64,000 nt of DNA from Balneola sp. MJW-20 (GTDB lineage: Bacteria > Bacteroidota > Rhodothermia > Balneolales > Balneolaceae), in NCBI RefSeq assembly GCF_040811775.1, contig NZ_JBFNXW010000001.1:248001-312000 (forward strand), written 5' to 3'. Shown here one piece after another: positions 18,078 to 27,270 of this stretch. Under the pieces are notes generated by a model. The model ran no database searches. It worked only from the letters and a program-made list of their open reading frames with translations, and had not been told where the DNA came from. The stretch's first letter is position 1. Every line of letters begins with the position of its first letter. Made by a program: the position numbers and the translations under genes.

Positions 18078-20705
18078 ATGAGATATAGCAGTCTTTTTTT
18101 TGGTTTCATTTTGATGGTAGGTTCAGTTTCTCTCAAGGCTCAGGGAGTGAAGCAGTCCTTTGGCGAGGATGCGTTCAGGGTTTCAGCCAGCCGATTATTA
18201 AATGATGAGATCATAGAAATGGATGGTCTTCTTAATGAGAGTGTATGGTCCGGTACACCAGCTGCCACCAATTTTATTCAAAATATGCCACTGGATGGTG
18301 TGCCTGCTTCTGAAAGAACTGAAGTCCGTATACTCTATACGGATAAATATTTATTCATTGGAGCGAGAGCCTATGATTCAGCCATGGATTCCGTAGCTGC
18401 CACTCTTTTCAGAAGAGACGGTACGGAATACAGCGACTGGATCTACGTAAATATCGATAGTTATAATGATGATCGCACGGCTTTTACTTTTGCGGTAAAT
18501 CCCCGCGGAGTACAGAAGGATGTCATGTACTACGACGATGTTCAGGAAGATCTCCAATGGGATGCAGTATGGCAGTCGAAAACATCGATCAATGATTCCT
18601 GCTGGACAGCTGAACTTAAGATCCCTTTATCTCAGCTTCGTTTTACTTCCTCCAGAAAGGAACAGGAATGGGGGATCAATTTTCAGAGAAGGATCGCCAG
18701 AAAGGATGAGATCTCATTCTGGGCGGCAACACCCAGAGAAGATTACGGAATTGTTTCCTGGTTCGGTCAGGTAGATGGGATCTCTGAATTAAGTCGTCCG
18801 CTTAGACTTGAATTGCTTCCATATGCCTCAATGAGCCTGACCCGCGAACCGGATCTGACACCCTCAGGCGCAGAAACAGATCCGTACTTTAATGAAAATG
18901 ATTACCTGCCCAAGATCGGTGGTGATATCAAATACGGTCTCACTTCAGATTTTACTTTGACCGGTACCGTAAACCCGGATTTTGGTCAGGTAGAGGCAGA
19001 TCCGGCAGTAATAAACCTTACGAACTTTGAGATTCAATTTGATGAGAGGCGACCGTTTTTTCTGGAGGGGAGGGATATATTCAATTTCGGAGGAACGAAT
19101 TCGGAGAATACTTTTCGAACTCATCAGAACTTCTACTCCCGCAGGATCGGAAAAACACCGTATGGATATCCTTCACTTGCCGGGATCAGCAGCTCGTATG
19201 AGGATAGTCCTACTCAGACTACTATAGCAGGAGCAGGGAAGGTATCCGGGAAGACTTCCGGTGGTTTTTCCCTGGGCATATTGAATGCTTACACGCTTCA
19301 GGAAAATGCACTTTATCAAACAACGGATGGTACGCAGGGAAAACTGATGATCGAACCGGCTACGAACTATTTTGTAGGCCGTTTTAAGCAGGATTTAAAC
19401 GGAGGAGATTCACAGGTAGGCGGTTATCTGAGTTCAGTAAACAGGAACTTCAATGGATCTTATCTTGAAGATTACCTTCATCAGTCGGCCTACCAGTTAG
19501 GTATAGACGGCCAGCATAACTGGGATAACCGGAACTGGGGAATCAGCGGGTCATTTGGGGTAAGTTCAGTAAATGGAACAAGTGCGTCCTTGCTTCGCAC
19601 ACAGACTACCTCAGCCCGTTATTACAACCGGACAGATTCGGACGGATTTTCCGTTGACTCCAGCAAAACCAGCCTCAGTGGATATTCCGGGGAGATCAGC
19701 ATTGGGAAATATTCCGGCTCAGGACTCCGGTATTCGCTGACATATTCAGAGGTATCTCCTGGTTATGAGATCAATGATATAGGATTTATGGAGCGATCAG
19801 ATTACCGTTCCCCACATTATTACCTGGAGTACCTGGGCCTGAACGCAGATGCATTCCGCTTTTATCTGCTATGGGCAAATGGAGGTCACGGATGGAATTT
19901 TGACGGTGATCTCATCTACAATTATTATTCCGTTGGATCTTACGTGCAGTTTCATAACCTGTGGACCGCATATTTGGTCAGCGGCATTACCGGTACCTTT
20001 TACAATGATCGGATCACAAGGGGAGGACCGATCATGCGCAGGCCACGCGACTGGAGTGTCACCGCAGAAGTCAGCTCTAATACGGCTAAAGACCTGAGTG
20101 TGAGTGTGAATGGTTTTTACAGAAGAGACACTTCAGGAGAATTCAGATTTCAGAGTACAACTACACTGAGTTATCGTCCTACAGGATATATTCAGCTTTC
20201 TCTTTCGCCAACCCTGGGATATGAGCAGAGTACAGATCAGTACCAGCCTTACTATTATAATGATGTGACCGGCTATGAATTTTCGACCCGTCAGTCACCA
20301 ATATTCTCAAATGCTGATATACGTTTTTTGTCAACAGAGATACGTTTGAACTGGACCTTTACTCCCACATTAAGTCTGCAGACCTTTGCCCGCCCGCTCC
20401 TTTACACGGCTGACTTTTCCAATTTCAAGCGTTTCACAGAACGGAAAACTTTTAATTTCGAGCCGGTGGAAAATCAGCCAGCCGGAGACCTGAACGACTT
20501 CAATTACAGCACGCTGCAGGGAAATGCAGTGCTCAGATGGGAATATCGGCCGGGATCAACACTATACCTGGTATGGCAACAGCAGAGAGAGTCTATCTTA
20601 TTTGATCGCAGCTTTTTCGATCCCTTAAATGATGGGTTGGACCTCAGGGATATTAAACCGACAAATATATTTTTAGTAAAACTGAGTTACTGGTTCGGAA
20701 GCTGA
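18078..20705 (+). CDS. DUF5916 outer-membrane-type protein with N-terminal CBM9-like domain
   Basis: Exported protein of about 875 residues. I place the start at the ATG at 18078 because it opens a clean signal peptide (MRYSSLFFGFILMVGS, ending near LKAQ); the open frame extends upstream to a TTG at 18033. Residues about 25-235 form a CBM9-like beta-sandwich (IIEMDGLLNESVWSGTP, LFIGARAYDS, WTAELKIPLSQL), followed by the DUF5916 region (VNPDFGQVEADPAVINL, FFLEGRDIFNFG) and many amphipathic strands ending in LSYWFGS, an outer-membrane barrel end with aromatic residues. The function of the family is unknown. Xylan or peptide links are sometimes assumed but nothing here shows them. It is monocistronic. 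Confidence 0.85.
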   Translation: MRYSSLFFGFILMVGSVSLKAQGVKQSFGEDAFRVSASRLLNDEIIEMDGLLNESVWSGTPAATNFIQNMPLDGVPASERTEVRILYTDKYLFIGARAYDSAMDSVAATLFRRDGTEYSDWIYVNIDSYNDDRTAFTFAVNPRGVQKDVMYYDDVQEDLQWDAVWQSKTSINDSCWTAELKIPLSQLRFTSSRKEQEWGINFQRRIARKDEISFWAATPREDYGIVSWFGQVDGISELSRPLRLELLPYASMSLTREPDLTPSGAETDPYFNENDYLPKIGGDIKYGLTSDFTLTGTVNPDFGQVEADPAVINLTNFEIQFDERRPFFLEGRDIFNFGGTNSENTFRTHQNFYSRRIGKTPYGYPSLAGISSSYEDSPTQTTIAGAGKVSGKTSGGFSLGILNAYTLQENALYQTTDGTQGKLMIEPATNYFVGRFKQDLNGGDSQVGGYLSSVNRNFNGSYLEDYLHQSAYQLGIDGQHNWDNRNWGISGSFGVSSVNGTSASLLRTQTTSARYYNRTDSDGFSVDSSKTSLSGYSGEISIGKYSGSGLRYSLTYSEVSPGYEINDIGFMERSDYRSPHYYLEYLGLNADAFRFYLLWANGGHGWNFDGDLIYNYYSVGSYVQFHNLWTAYLVSGITGTFYNDRITRGGPIMRRPRDWSVTAEVSSNTAKDLSVSVNGFYRRDTSGEFRFQSTTTLSYRPTGYIQLSLSPTLGYEQSTDQYQPYYYNDVTGYEFSTRQSPIFSNADIRFLSTEIRLNWTFTPTLSLQTFARPLLYTADFSNFKRFTERKTFNFEPVENQPAGDLNDFNYSTLQGNAVLRWEYRPGSTLYLVWQQQRESILFDRSFFDPLNDGLDLRDIKPTNIFLVKLSYWFGS

Positions 20706-20803
20706 GCATTTCTTCAGACCATCGGTAAAATAAATCACTTCATAATGAGTTGAGATATTGGTTATTTTACCAATCAATCAATTTTACATAGACCTAAGCA
20801 TTA

Positions 20804-21499
20804 ATGGACGTTCAAAATATTTCATCAAGTGAGATCGCATCGGTACAGGCTTCATTTATAAATAAAGTGTATGCCTGGATGTGTCTGGCACTGACAGTCA
20901 CCGGCTTTGTTGCCCTAAGAGTATCCGCCTCAGAAACCATGGTAAACTTCCTGGCCAGCAGCCCTCTGATTATGTTCGGGATCTTCGGGGCAGAACTCTT
21001 TCTGGTGATACGGCTAAGTCGCTCTCTGGACAGCATTTCTGTGAATTCTGCGATCGGTATGTTTCTACTTTATTCGGCTCTGAATGGATTATTCTTCTCC
21101 TTTATCTTTTTGGTCTACACTGCTGCTTCTATTGCTTCAACCTTTTTTATCACTGCAGGGACTTTCGGAGTGATGAGTGCCTATGGTTATTTCACTAAAA
21201 AGGATCTAACCTCATGGGGCAACCTGCTTTTTATGGCTATGATCGGACTCATTATCGCCAGTGTGGTGAATATATTCTGGCACAGTGAAGGTCTGTATTG
21301 GATCGTGACCTATGCAGGGGTGCTGATCTTTGTAGGATTGACCGCTTATGATACTCAGAAGATCAAGGAAATGAGCCTGGAAATGGATATCAGCTCTGAG
21401 CAGGGGCAAAAAGGAGCCATTCTGGGAGCTCTGCGTCTCTATCTTGACTTCATTAATATGTTCATTTTCCTGCTTCGCATCTTTGGAGACCGCAGATAA
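20804..21499 (+). CDS. Bax inhibitor-1/YccA-family membrane protein
   Basis: Polytopic inner-membrane protein of 231 residues with about seven hydrophobic helices. Family signatures are visible: FINKVYAWMCLALTVTGF near the N-terminus, and GLTAYDTQKIKEM followed by GALRLYLDFINMFIFLLRI at the C-terminus, with the conserved Asp pair linked to pH-gated calcium leak in bacterial homologues. In bacteria YccA-type members also bind the FtsH protease; which role applies cannot be read here. An inverted repeat ATTGGT-N6-ACCAAT (20757-20774) lies about 30 bp before the ATG. Confidence 0.93.
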   Translation: MDVQNISSSEIASVQASFINKVYAWMCLALTVTGFVALRVSASETMVNFLASSPLIMFGIFGAELFLVIRLSRSLDSISVNSAIGMFLLYSALNGLFFSFIFLVYTAASIASTFFITAGTFGVMSAYGYFTKKDLTSWGNLLFMAMIGLIIASVVNIFWHSEGLYWIVTYAGVLIFVGLTAYDTQKIKEMSLEMDISSEQGQKGAILGALRLYLDFINMFIFLLRIFGDRR

Positions 21500-21528
21500 C
21501 CGGAATTAAGGTCCTTTTCTTACTGTTT

Positions 21529-21816
21529 GTGAACATGAATCATACGAACGGAATAATAGAAATGAGTCACAACAAAGAACTTTCGGAAGCAGATAAGAGC
21601 AGGATCATAGAAATGGCCTGGGAAGACCGTACTCCTTTTGATGCTATAGAATTTCAGTTTGGTCTTTCCGAGAAGGAGACCATTGAACTCATGCGGTCAG
21701 AAATGAAAAGAACCAGTTTTAAGATGTGGCGAGAACGTGTAAGCGGAAGAGATACCAAGCATCGAAAAAAAAGAAAAGAGGACGTGAATCGCTTCGTAAG
21801 TCCAAATCAGTACTGA
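21529..21816 (+). CDS. TIGR03643/DUF2805 family protein
   Basis: Small, basic, probably DNA- or RNA-associated protein of 95 residues. It matches the family pattern closely: RIIEMAWEDRTPFDAIEFQF, GLSEKETIELMRSEMK, SFKMWRERVSGRDTKHRKK. The predicted helices around GLSEKET resemble a helix-turn-helix, but no function is established. Several Met codons precede the conserved core (21529, 21535, 21562), so the true start may lie 6-33 bases downstream. Its stop codon directly abuts the stop of the convergent amidohydrolase gene. Confidence 0.85.
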   Translation: MNMNHTNGIIEMSHNKELSEADKSRIIEMAWEDRTPFDAIEFQFGLSEKETIELMRSEMKRTSFKMWRERVSGRDTKHRKKRKEDVNRFVSPNQY

Positions 21817-23220
21817 TCAATCAGTAATAGCTGCTTCCAGTATCGCATCAAGGTCCTCTCGGCTGTAGTACTTACCATCCTGCATTACCCCAAAAATTGA
21901 AGTGGTGTTAGCAACATCATCGAGCGGATTCTCATTCAGTAATATGAGATCGGCTTCGGAAGAGGCTCTCCAGAATACAGCATTCTCTTCCAGAAATGTT
22001 GCCCCATTCAGTGAACTGGTTTGCAGTGCCTGAAGCGGAGTTAATCCGGAGGTTTGGAATGCTTCCAGCTCTTTATGCAAGGAGAGTCCGGGATAGACAA
22101 AAGAGTTATAGGCACCCGCATCGGAACCTGCCAGCAGTAGTACACCCGCTTCATACATATCATTTACCATATCCTTGAAGAATAGATTCATTTGTTCTTC
22201 AAATTCGATGGAAGCCTCATTTCTTCTCAACGCAGATCGCAGTCTTCGCTGATAAGTAGCTTCGAGCTCATCCGGAATATATTTTAAAAACTCATCTCCG
22301 GAATGATCCTCTTCATGCAGGTAGCTTAGCACATCATCAATATGCAGAGTCGGAACTACCGCTACATTGTTTTCAGCGAGTTTCTTATAGAATTCTGTTG
22401 CGATCTCCTCTTCATAGCTGTCGAGAAGTTCCCTTACTGCTCCCCAAAAGCCCATTTCCCCGCTGATCACAGCCTGGTTGATCTCCTCTTCCCTGGAAGA
22501 AGTTCCTTTCAGCACATAGTAGAGATGGTCAATACCATCCAGTCCCGCATCAATAGCTTCATCAATGGATACGGTCATGGGCATATGACCGGTTACTTTG
22601 AGTCCTCTTTTTTGAGTTTCCTGAATGATGGATAAGTAGACGTCACCGCTCATTCTGCTGTCATAAGTCTTAACATAATCAACTCCTATACTTTCCAGGG
22701 AATCAACAGCGGCAGCTACCTCTTCAGGAGAATTTATTTCTATGGATCCTTCCCAGGTCGGGTCAGGTCCATCCAGTTTAGGGCCGGAAGTGAAAATATA
22801 GGGTCCGGCAATTTCACCTGAGCGGACCGCTTCTCTCCATTTCATTATGGAAGGAGTCAGGTCGCCTCCTGCATCCCTGACAGTGGTGACTCCGTGTGCA
22901 AGGTACAGAGGTAATAAGGATCGGTTCGCGGAGATGAGTGAATCTCCTCCCCGGAGATGAATATGCAGATCCCACAGTCCGGGAATGACATACTTCCTGC
23001 TGCCATCAATAAGTTCAACATTATCAGAATAAATCTTAGGGCTTTTTTCAAGTGCCAGGATCTTTCCGTCCGCAATAAGAATATCCATAGCAGTCATGAT
23101 ATTTCCGTTCCGGATATCTATTACATTAGCGTTAGTTATCCGTATCTCTTCACGCGGTTTATCCATTGAACATGAGAGCAGAAAAAGGGGGATGAAAAGA
23201 AGAAGATTCTTGTTGAACAT
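21817..23220 (-). CDS. Amidohydrolase-family lipoprotein
   Basis: Exported metal-dependent hydrolase of 467 residues. The N-terminus is a lipoprotein signal with lipobox LLSC at about residue 17, so it should be anchored after Lgt/LspA processing. Amidohydrolase motifs follow in order: IPGLWDLHIHLRGG (metal HxH), GVTTVRDAGG, VDYVKTYDSR (the position of the carboxylated Lys), VTGHMPMTV, DGIDHLYYV, and GSDAGAYNSF with the metal Asp. This is the imidazolonepropionase/prolidase-like group; the substrate is unknown. It is divergent from the MerC-like gene (53 bp). Confidence 0.87.
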   Translation of the reverse strand: MFNKNLLLFIPLFLLSCSMDKPREEIRITNANVIDIRNGNIMTAMDILIADGKILALEKSPKIYSDNVELIDGSRKYVIPGLWDLHIHLRGGDSLISANRSLLPLYLAHGVTTVRDAGGDLTPSIMKWREAVRSGEIAGPYIFTSGPKLDGPDPTWEGSIEINSPEEVAAAVDSLESIGVDYVKTYDSRMSGDVYLSIIQETQKRGLKVTGHMPMTVSIDEAIDAGLDGIDHLYYVLKGTSSREEEINQAVISGEMGFWGAVRELLDSYEEEIATEFYKKLAENNVAVVPTLHIDDVLSYLHEEDHSGDEFLKYIPDELEATYQRRLRSALRRNEASIEFEEQMNLFFKDMVNDMYEAGVLLLAGSDAGAYNSFVYPGLSLHKELEAFQTSGLTPLQALQTSSLNGATFLEENAVFWRASSEADLILLNENPLDDVANTTSIFGVMQDGKYYSREDLDAILEAAITD

Positions 23221-23273
23221 ATCCTTAGCTTAAGGGGCTTGGTGAATTTCCTTAGTAATTATCGTGAATTATT

Positions 23274-23723
23274 ATGGAAATAATAAGTCGTTTAATAAAA
23301 TACATTCATTCACCAAAAAACAATCAGCAGCAGGTGGCAGACACATCAAATAATAGTAAGAAACCGGGTTTCTGGGACAGGGTAGGTATAGGTCTGTCCG
23401 GAATTTGCGCAATTCACTGTTTACTTATACCCATTAGTGTTTCACTTATTCCCCTGTGGCCGGCACTGGAAGAATTACACGGATATACACACCTGGTTTT
23501 CTTTCTGGCTATATCACCGGCAGTATATTTCTCATTGAAAAGGAAACATGCTGAAAAGAGGATCACAGTTTACCTGATAACCGGGTTGTCAGTGATATTT
23601 CTGGCCTGGTTCTTTAATGAAAGCCTCGGTGATTACGGAGAGGCAGGTATTACTCTGGTAGGAAGTATGCTGTTGATAAGAGGTCACTGGATTAACTACC
23701 GCTCAAAGATGGGATTTAACTGA
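23274..23723 (+). CDS. MerC-domain membrane protein
   Basis: Membrane protein of 149 residues with four hydrophobic helices. The first helix carries GICAIHCLLIP, the Cys pair characteristic of MerC mercury transporters. No merR, merA, merT or merP is nearby, and the second MerC cysteine pair is not evident, so a role in mercury uptake is unproven; chromosomal MerC-like proteins of this type are common in Bacteroidota. Its last 28 bases overlap the 3' end of the convergent FAD oxidoreductase gene. Confidence 0.8.
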   Translation: MEIISRLIKYIHSPKNNQQQVADTSNNSKKPGFWDRVGIGLSGICAIHCLLIPISVSLIPLWPALEELHGYTHLVFFLAISPAVYFSLKRKHAEKRITVYLITGLSVIFLAWFFNESLGDYGEAGITLVGSMLLIRGHWINYRSKMGFN

Positions 23724-24853
23724 TCCGCTATAATTTGTGCCTGTAAATGCTCTCCCTGAAGTAAACGGAGTACTTCCAGGGAACATCCCCAGCTCATGGT
23801 AACTCCCGCCCCTCCATGGCCAACATTATGGATCACGGTTTTTCCCTGTTTAGAATCTTTTCGGATCGTAAGTCCTTTTGAAGTGGGATACGTGAGCCGG
23901 TAACTCATCTTAGGAAGTGGCTCATTCAGGTCCCGGAGGTCTATATTATAATAACTCAGAATGACCTCCCGGTTCAGTTCAAAGATCTGTTCAGGAAAGT
24001 TCGCAGCTTCCAGTAAATGATCATGATCAGAGGTGATCCTGCCATCAGAATTTATGGTGGCTGGAATGCGGCTTCCTCCTAAGATCCACCCGTCATTACG
24101 CCGATAAGAATAGATATCCATGGAATAATCCGGCACCGGCCCGTATACTGAGGACGGAGGAGTGATGTTGTAGGATATGATATCCCGGTGTTTTGAATAC
24201 CTGCTGATCGGGTCAGGAATATATAATAAATGCCCGGCCAGTAAGTGCATTTCAGAGAACAGATCCGGGAAAAGGGAAGCAGTACCTAGTTCAGAGCAAT
24301 TGATGATAATGTCTTCTGGCAGATCCTTCCATTCATCAGAGGCTAGGGTAGTGATCTCTAAACTTGAACCGGTATTCAGGCAGGCATTTAGTAATGCAGG
24401 ATAGTAAACAGCCCAGTCGGCAAAGTAACAATCATAACCCCAGGCAGAGGAGATAGAAAAACCAGCCGGGATGCTAAAGGGCAATGCTGCTTCATCTAAT
24501 GACCTGATATTGTCCATAGAAGACAAATACCAAAACTCCTCAGTTGACTTATGAAATATTTCATAATGAGGATGAATCGAGATTCCGGGAAAATGATTTT
24601 TTTTCAGCCTGCTAAAAACGATTTTTGAATCACTGAAGATCTTCTGAGCCTGGTCTGAGAATATGGAGTGAGGGATGACCGATGCTGAAGGATATTGACT
24701 AACAAATAAGGGATCAGCTTTTTTGGATAAGGGATTTTTCGAACTGATGATGCGGGTTTTGTATCCAAGAGAGTTCAGAAGCATTGCCGTGGTCAAACCA
24801 CTGACTCCTGCCCCTACCACTAAGATCTTTTCCCCGTTCTTATTTGAACTCAT
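23696..24853 (-). CDS. FAD-dependent oxidoreductase of the D-amino-acid oxidase (DAO) family
   Basis: Flavoenzyme of 385 residues. The N-terminal Rossmann motif ILVVGAGVSGLTTAMLLNSL binds FAD. The C-terminal VIHNVGHGGAGVTMSWGCS is the DAAO signature that closes on the flavin. Between them lie GHLLYIPDP and WILGGSRIPAT, matching the DAAO/thiazole-synthesis oxidase layout. A D-amino-acid or glycine oxidase activity is therefore likely, but the substrate is not defined. It has no signal peptide. The gene is monocistronic, convergent with the MerC-like gene, and divergent from the receiver-domain gene across about 246 bp of AT-rich sequence. Confidence 0.87.
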   Translation of the reverse strand: MSSNKNGEKILVVGAGVSGLTTAMLLNSLGYKTRIISSKNPLSKKADPLFVSQYPSASVIPHSIFSDQAQKIFSDSKIVFSRLKKNHFPGISIHPHYEIFHKSTEEFWYLSSMDNIRSLDEAALPFSIPAGFSISSAWGYDCYFADWAVYYPALLNACLNTGSSLEITTLASDEWKDLPEDIIINCSELGTASLFPDLFSEMHLLAGHLLYIPDPISRYSKHRDIISYNITPPSSVYGPVPDYSMDIYSYRRNDGWILGGSRIPATINSDGRITSDHDHLLEAANFPEQIFELNREVILSYYNIDLRDLNEPLPKMSYRLTYPTSKGLTIRKDSKQGKTVIHNVGHGGAGVTMSWGCSLEVLRLLQGEHLQAQIIADQLNPIFER

Positions 24854-25099
24854 TTGTGTATTTGATTCGATTTAGAATAATATGGATAGAAAGCAGTAAA
24901 TGACCATAAGTCCGGATGTTCATTGCCATAACTAATTGCCGGGTCATTAATTTATAACTAATCGTGTTTATATGGTTACTCTGAATCCTTTAAATTGCAC
25001 GCATCGTAAGTATTAATATAATCTATGATTTTAATTAGTAACGTTTTGCCACTTAAGTACTCATGATTTTGTTAACCTTAAAACTTTGTATTCAGCAAA

Positions 25100-25480
25100 T
25101 TGAGTAATTCTATTCACAGAGTTCTGATAGTAGAGGATGATAATATCATCTCGTTGGTATTAGTAAACATGATAAAACAGATGGGCCATGAGGTAGTCGG
25201 GACAACGACAAATGGTAGGGAAGCGATCGAACTTGCTAATGAGCTTGATCCAAGTCTGATCCTGATGGACATTAGGTTAAAAGGAGATTTAGACGGCATC
25301 GAAACCGTCATGGCTATCAAAGAAAAGAAAGATGTAGCGGTTATTTACGTAACCGGTAATACGGACAAGCAGCATTTTGATCGCGCAAAGGAATCCGGGT
25401 TTGTAGATCTGATCTCAAAACCCTTTACGGCCCGTGATCTCGAAAAGTCATTGGATAAAGTGAAAGCATCCCAATTTTAA
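25100..25480 (+). CDS. Stand-alone response regulator receiver protein
   Basis: CheY-like single receiver domain of 126 residues with no output domain. The acidic pocket is VEDD (residues 11-14), the phosphoacceptor is Asp57 in LILMDIRLKGDLDGIE, the switch Thr is in IYVTGNTD and the conserved Lys in ISKPFTARDLE. The LKGDLDGIE insert is typical of receiver domains paired with hybrid PAS histidine kinases. Only a TTG at 25100 gives a full domain, because the next Met lies inside helix 1. No kinase is adjacent, so it is an orphan here. Confidence 0.9.
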   Translation: MSNSIHRVLIVEDDNIISLVLVNMIKQMGHEVVGTTTNGREAIELANELDPSLILMDIRLKGDLDGIETVMAIKEKKDVAVIYVTGNTDKQHFDRAKESGFVDLISKPFTARDLEKSLDKVKASQF

Positions 25481-25565
25481 TTTTTCGATTTTTCTCCATT
25501 TCAGGTGTATCTTTTGATGGATATCCACGTAGAGGTCATCCGTAATTCAAAAGGGCAATTCAGTT

Positions 25566-26258
25566 ATGAGCACAAAATTCAAAAATCTCAGGAATGATCT
25601 GGAAGACCTAGAGCAGTCAGGTCAGCTTGGTATGGAAAGCTCTTCAAGCGGTAGCAGAAGAGGGCATAACAGTTCAAAGATCTCCAATTATGTACTGCTG
25701 TTTGCATTTATAGCTACCCTGATTTTTTATGTGGGGACGAAAATGGATGGCCCCAATATTCAGATCCCACCGGTTAATGACCTCATCGAAAATATGAATG
25801 CACCTAATGAAGAACTGCTTGCAGGAATGGGTGAGTGGATGCAGGAAATGGGGTACGGTGAATTGAGTAGAGAAGAACTGCTCGCACTACGGGCAGAGGG
25901 TGTTACTGCTACTTATACCTCCGGAATCCGAGATGCCGGCTATACTGACGTGACGCTGGAACAGCTTGTTGATCTTCAGCAGGGTGATGTTAGTGATACT
26001 TTTGCAAGAATGATGAAGGAACTGGGCTATACTCTTACCGTAGAGGAAATGATTGATCTGAGAAGAAATGATGTTACGGCATTCTTTACCAGCAATATGT
26101 ATGACCTCGGCTATACAGCAGAAGAACTCTCTGTTGAAAACTTAAAGAGACTCCGAAGTGTGGGGGTTACCCATCAGCTCGCAGAACGACTCATGGAGCA
26201 AAACGGAGAGAGACTCACAATAGATGAACTCATCCGATACCGCATTTCCAATCAATAA
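25566..26258 (+). CDS. Single-pass membrane protein with tandem BlaR1-like helical repeats
   Basis: Protein of 230 residues with a Ser-rich cytoplasmic head, one transmembrane helix at about 42-60 (YVLLFAFIATLIFYVG), and a soluble tail of about four degenerate repeats of roughly 30 residues. Each repeat has the plan L-(T/S)-x-E-x-(L/M)-(I/L)-x-L-R-x-x-x-V-T followed by a segment ending D/E-L/A-G-Y, for example LSREELLALRAEGVT and LTVEEMIDLRRNDVT. I know such repeats from C-terminal regions of M56/BlaR1-type proteins and stand-alone membrane proteins; their function is not established. No peptidase domain is present. It follows the receiver gene by 85 bp and may be co-transcribed. Confidence 0.7.
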   Translation: MSTKFKNLRNDLEDLEQSGQLGMESSSSGSRRGHNSSKISNYVLLFAFIATLIFYVGTKMDGPNIQIPPVNDLIENMNAPNEELLAGMGEWMQEMGYGELSREELLALRAEGVTATYTSGIRDAGYTDVTLEQLVDLQQGDVSDTFARMMKELGYTLTVEEMIDLRRNDVTAFFTSNMYDLGYTAEELSVENLKRLRSVGVTHQLAERLMEQNGERLTIDELIRYRISNQ

Positions 26259-26330
26259 TTTTTCTTTTTTCCTTCCTGAAAAATTTATACTTATTGCTTA
26301 AGCTGTCCCAAGCTTATATCCAACCATTAC

Positions 26331-26336
26331 AGGAGG
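26331..26336 (+). promoter_or_regulatory. Strong Shine-Dalgarno site before the ferredoxin-NADP reductase gene
   Basis: AGGAGG stands seven bases before the ATG at 26344. It is notable because most genes in this window have no recognisable Shine-Dalgarno, and it fixes this start. Confidence 0.75.
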
Positions 26337-26343
26337 AATCATT

Positions 26344-27267
26344 ATGCCGGAGATCGTACTTCCCGAAGTCGAATTAAATATATACACGCCCAAAGATCCT
26401 GTTGAGGCCACTATCGCCGAGAACTATATCTGTTCAGCAGAAGGCAGCCCGAATTTTGTGCGACACATAACCTTTGATATAACCGGAACCGACCTGGTTG
26501 ACAGAGTCAAGGTGGGGCAGGCCGTTGGGATTCTTCCGCCGGGGGAGGCCGATAATGGGAGGCCTCATAAACTACGCCTTTACTCGGTATCTTCACCAAA
26601 TGAAGGGGAAGGAGGTAAGCGGCATCTGATCTCTACGACGGTTAAAAGAGTAGTAGAGGAGATTGATGGCAGTCTGTATACCGGGGTCTGTTCAAATTAT
26701 ATGTGTGATCTTAAAGTCGGGGATAAGGTCAGAATGACCGGGCCGAGCGGAAAAAGATTCTTACTGCCGGAAAATAAAAATGATTTCAACTATCTGTTTT
26801 TTGCTACCGGAACCGGTATAGCGCCATTCAGAGGAATGATCATGGAGCTTATGAAATCAGGCTATAACGGAAATGTAACGCTCATTTTTGGCTGCCCTTA
26901 CCGGACAGATCTTTTATACAAAGATTTCTTCGAGAAAATGGAAGAGGAGAACTCTAATTTTCAATATCTGAAGTACATATCCAGGGAAGATCGCAGGGAA
27001 GACGGAACTAAGAACTACCTTCATAATGCGATAAAAGACCAGAAAAGCACACTGGATCCTTATCTGAAATCAGACAACACTCTTATATACATCTGTGGAC
27101 TAAAGGGTATGGAAAGTTCGATCTACCATCACCTTGCACTTCAGGGGTATCCGGAGTACCTGGTACTGAAAGGTGATCTGCTCGAGAAATCCCCGGAGGA
27201 CTGGGAGTGGGAAGAGATCAAAAAACTGATTAAGCCTTCTCCAAGGATATTCGAAGAAGTTTACTAG
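26344..27267 (+). CDS. Plant-type ferredoxin-NADP(+) reductase
   Basis: FAD enzyme of 307 residues transferring electrons between ferredoxin/flavodoxin and NADP(H). The FAD-binding motif is KLRLYSVSSPN, the phosphate region is VCSNYMCDLKVGDKVRMTGP, the NADP site is FFATGTGIAPFRGM, and a further nucleotide motif is IYICGLKGME. The chain ends in an aromatic Tyr, as in plant-type enzymes whose terminal Tyr stacks on the flavin. There is no fused ferredoxin or phycobilisome-linker domain. The only strong AGGAGG I noticed in the window precedes it. It is convergent with the DUF502 gene with 3 bp between stops. Confidence 0.9.
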   Translation: MPEIVLPEVELNIYTPKDPVEATIAENYICSAEGSPNFVRHITFDITGTDLVDRVKVGQAVGILPPGEADNGRPHKLRLYSVSSPNEGEGGKRHLISTTVKRVVEEIDGSLYTGVCSNYMCDLKVGDKVRMTGPSGKRFLLPENKNDFNYLFFATGTGIAPFRGMIMELMKSGYNGNVTLIFGCPYRTDLLYKDFFEKMEEENSNFQYLKYISREDRREDGTKNYLHNAIKDQKSTLDPYLKSDNTLIYICGLKGMESSIYHHLALQGYPEYLVLKGDLLEKSPEDWEWEEIKKLIKPSPRIFEEVY

Positions 27268-27270
27268 TTC

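Noticed and set aside
20757..20774. Inverted repeat ATTGGT-N6-ACCAAT upstream of the Bax-inhibitor gene as an operator
   Set aside because: A single 6-bp palindrome in AT-rich DNA is easily found by chance; no second copy seen near other genes.
23274..23723. Mercury-resistance locus
   Set aside because: Only a MerC-like domain is present; no mer regulator, reductase or periplasmic protein lies nearby.
26259..26300. AATTTTTC / GAAAAATT pairing after the repeat membrane protein as a terminator
   Set aside because: The stem is nearly all A/T and lacks a T-run after it; too weak to call.
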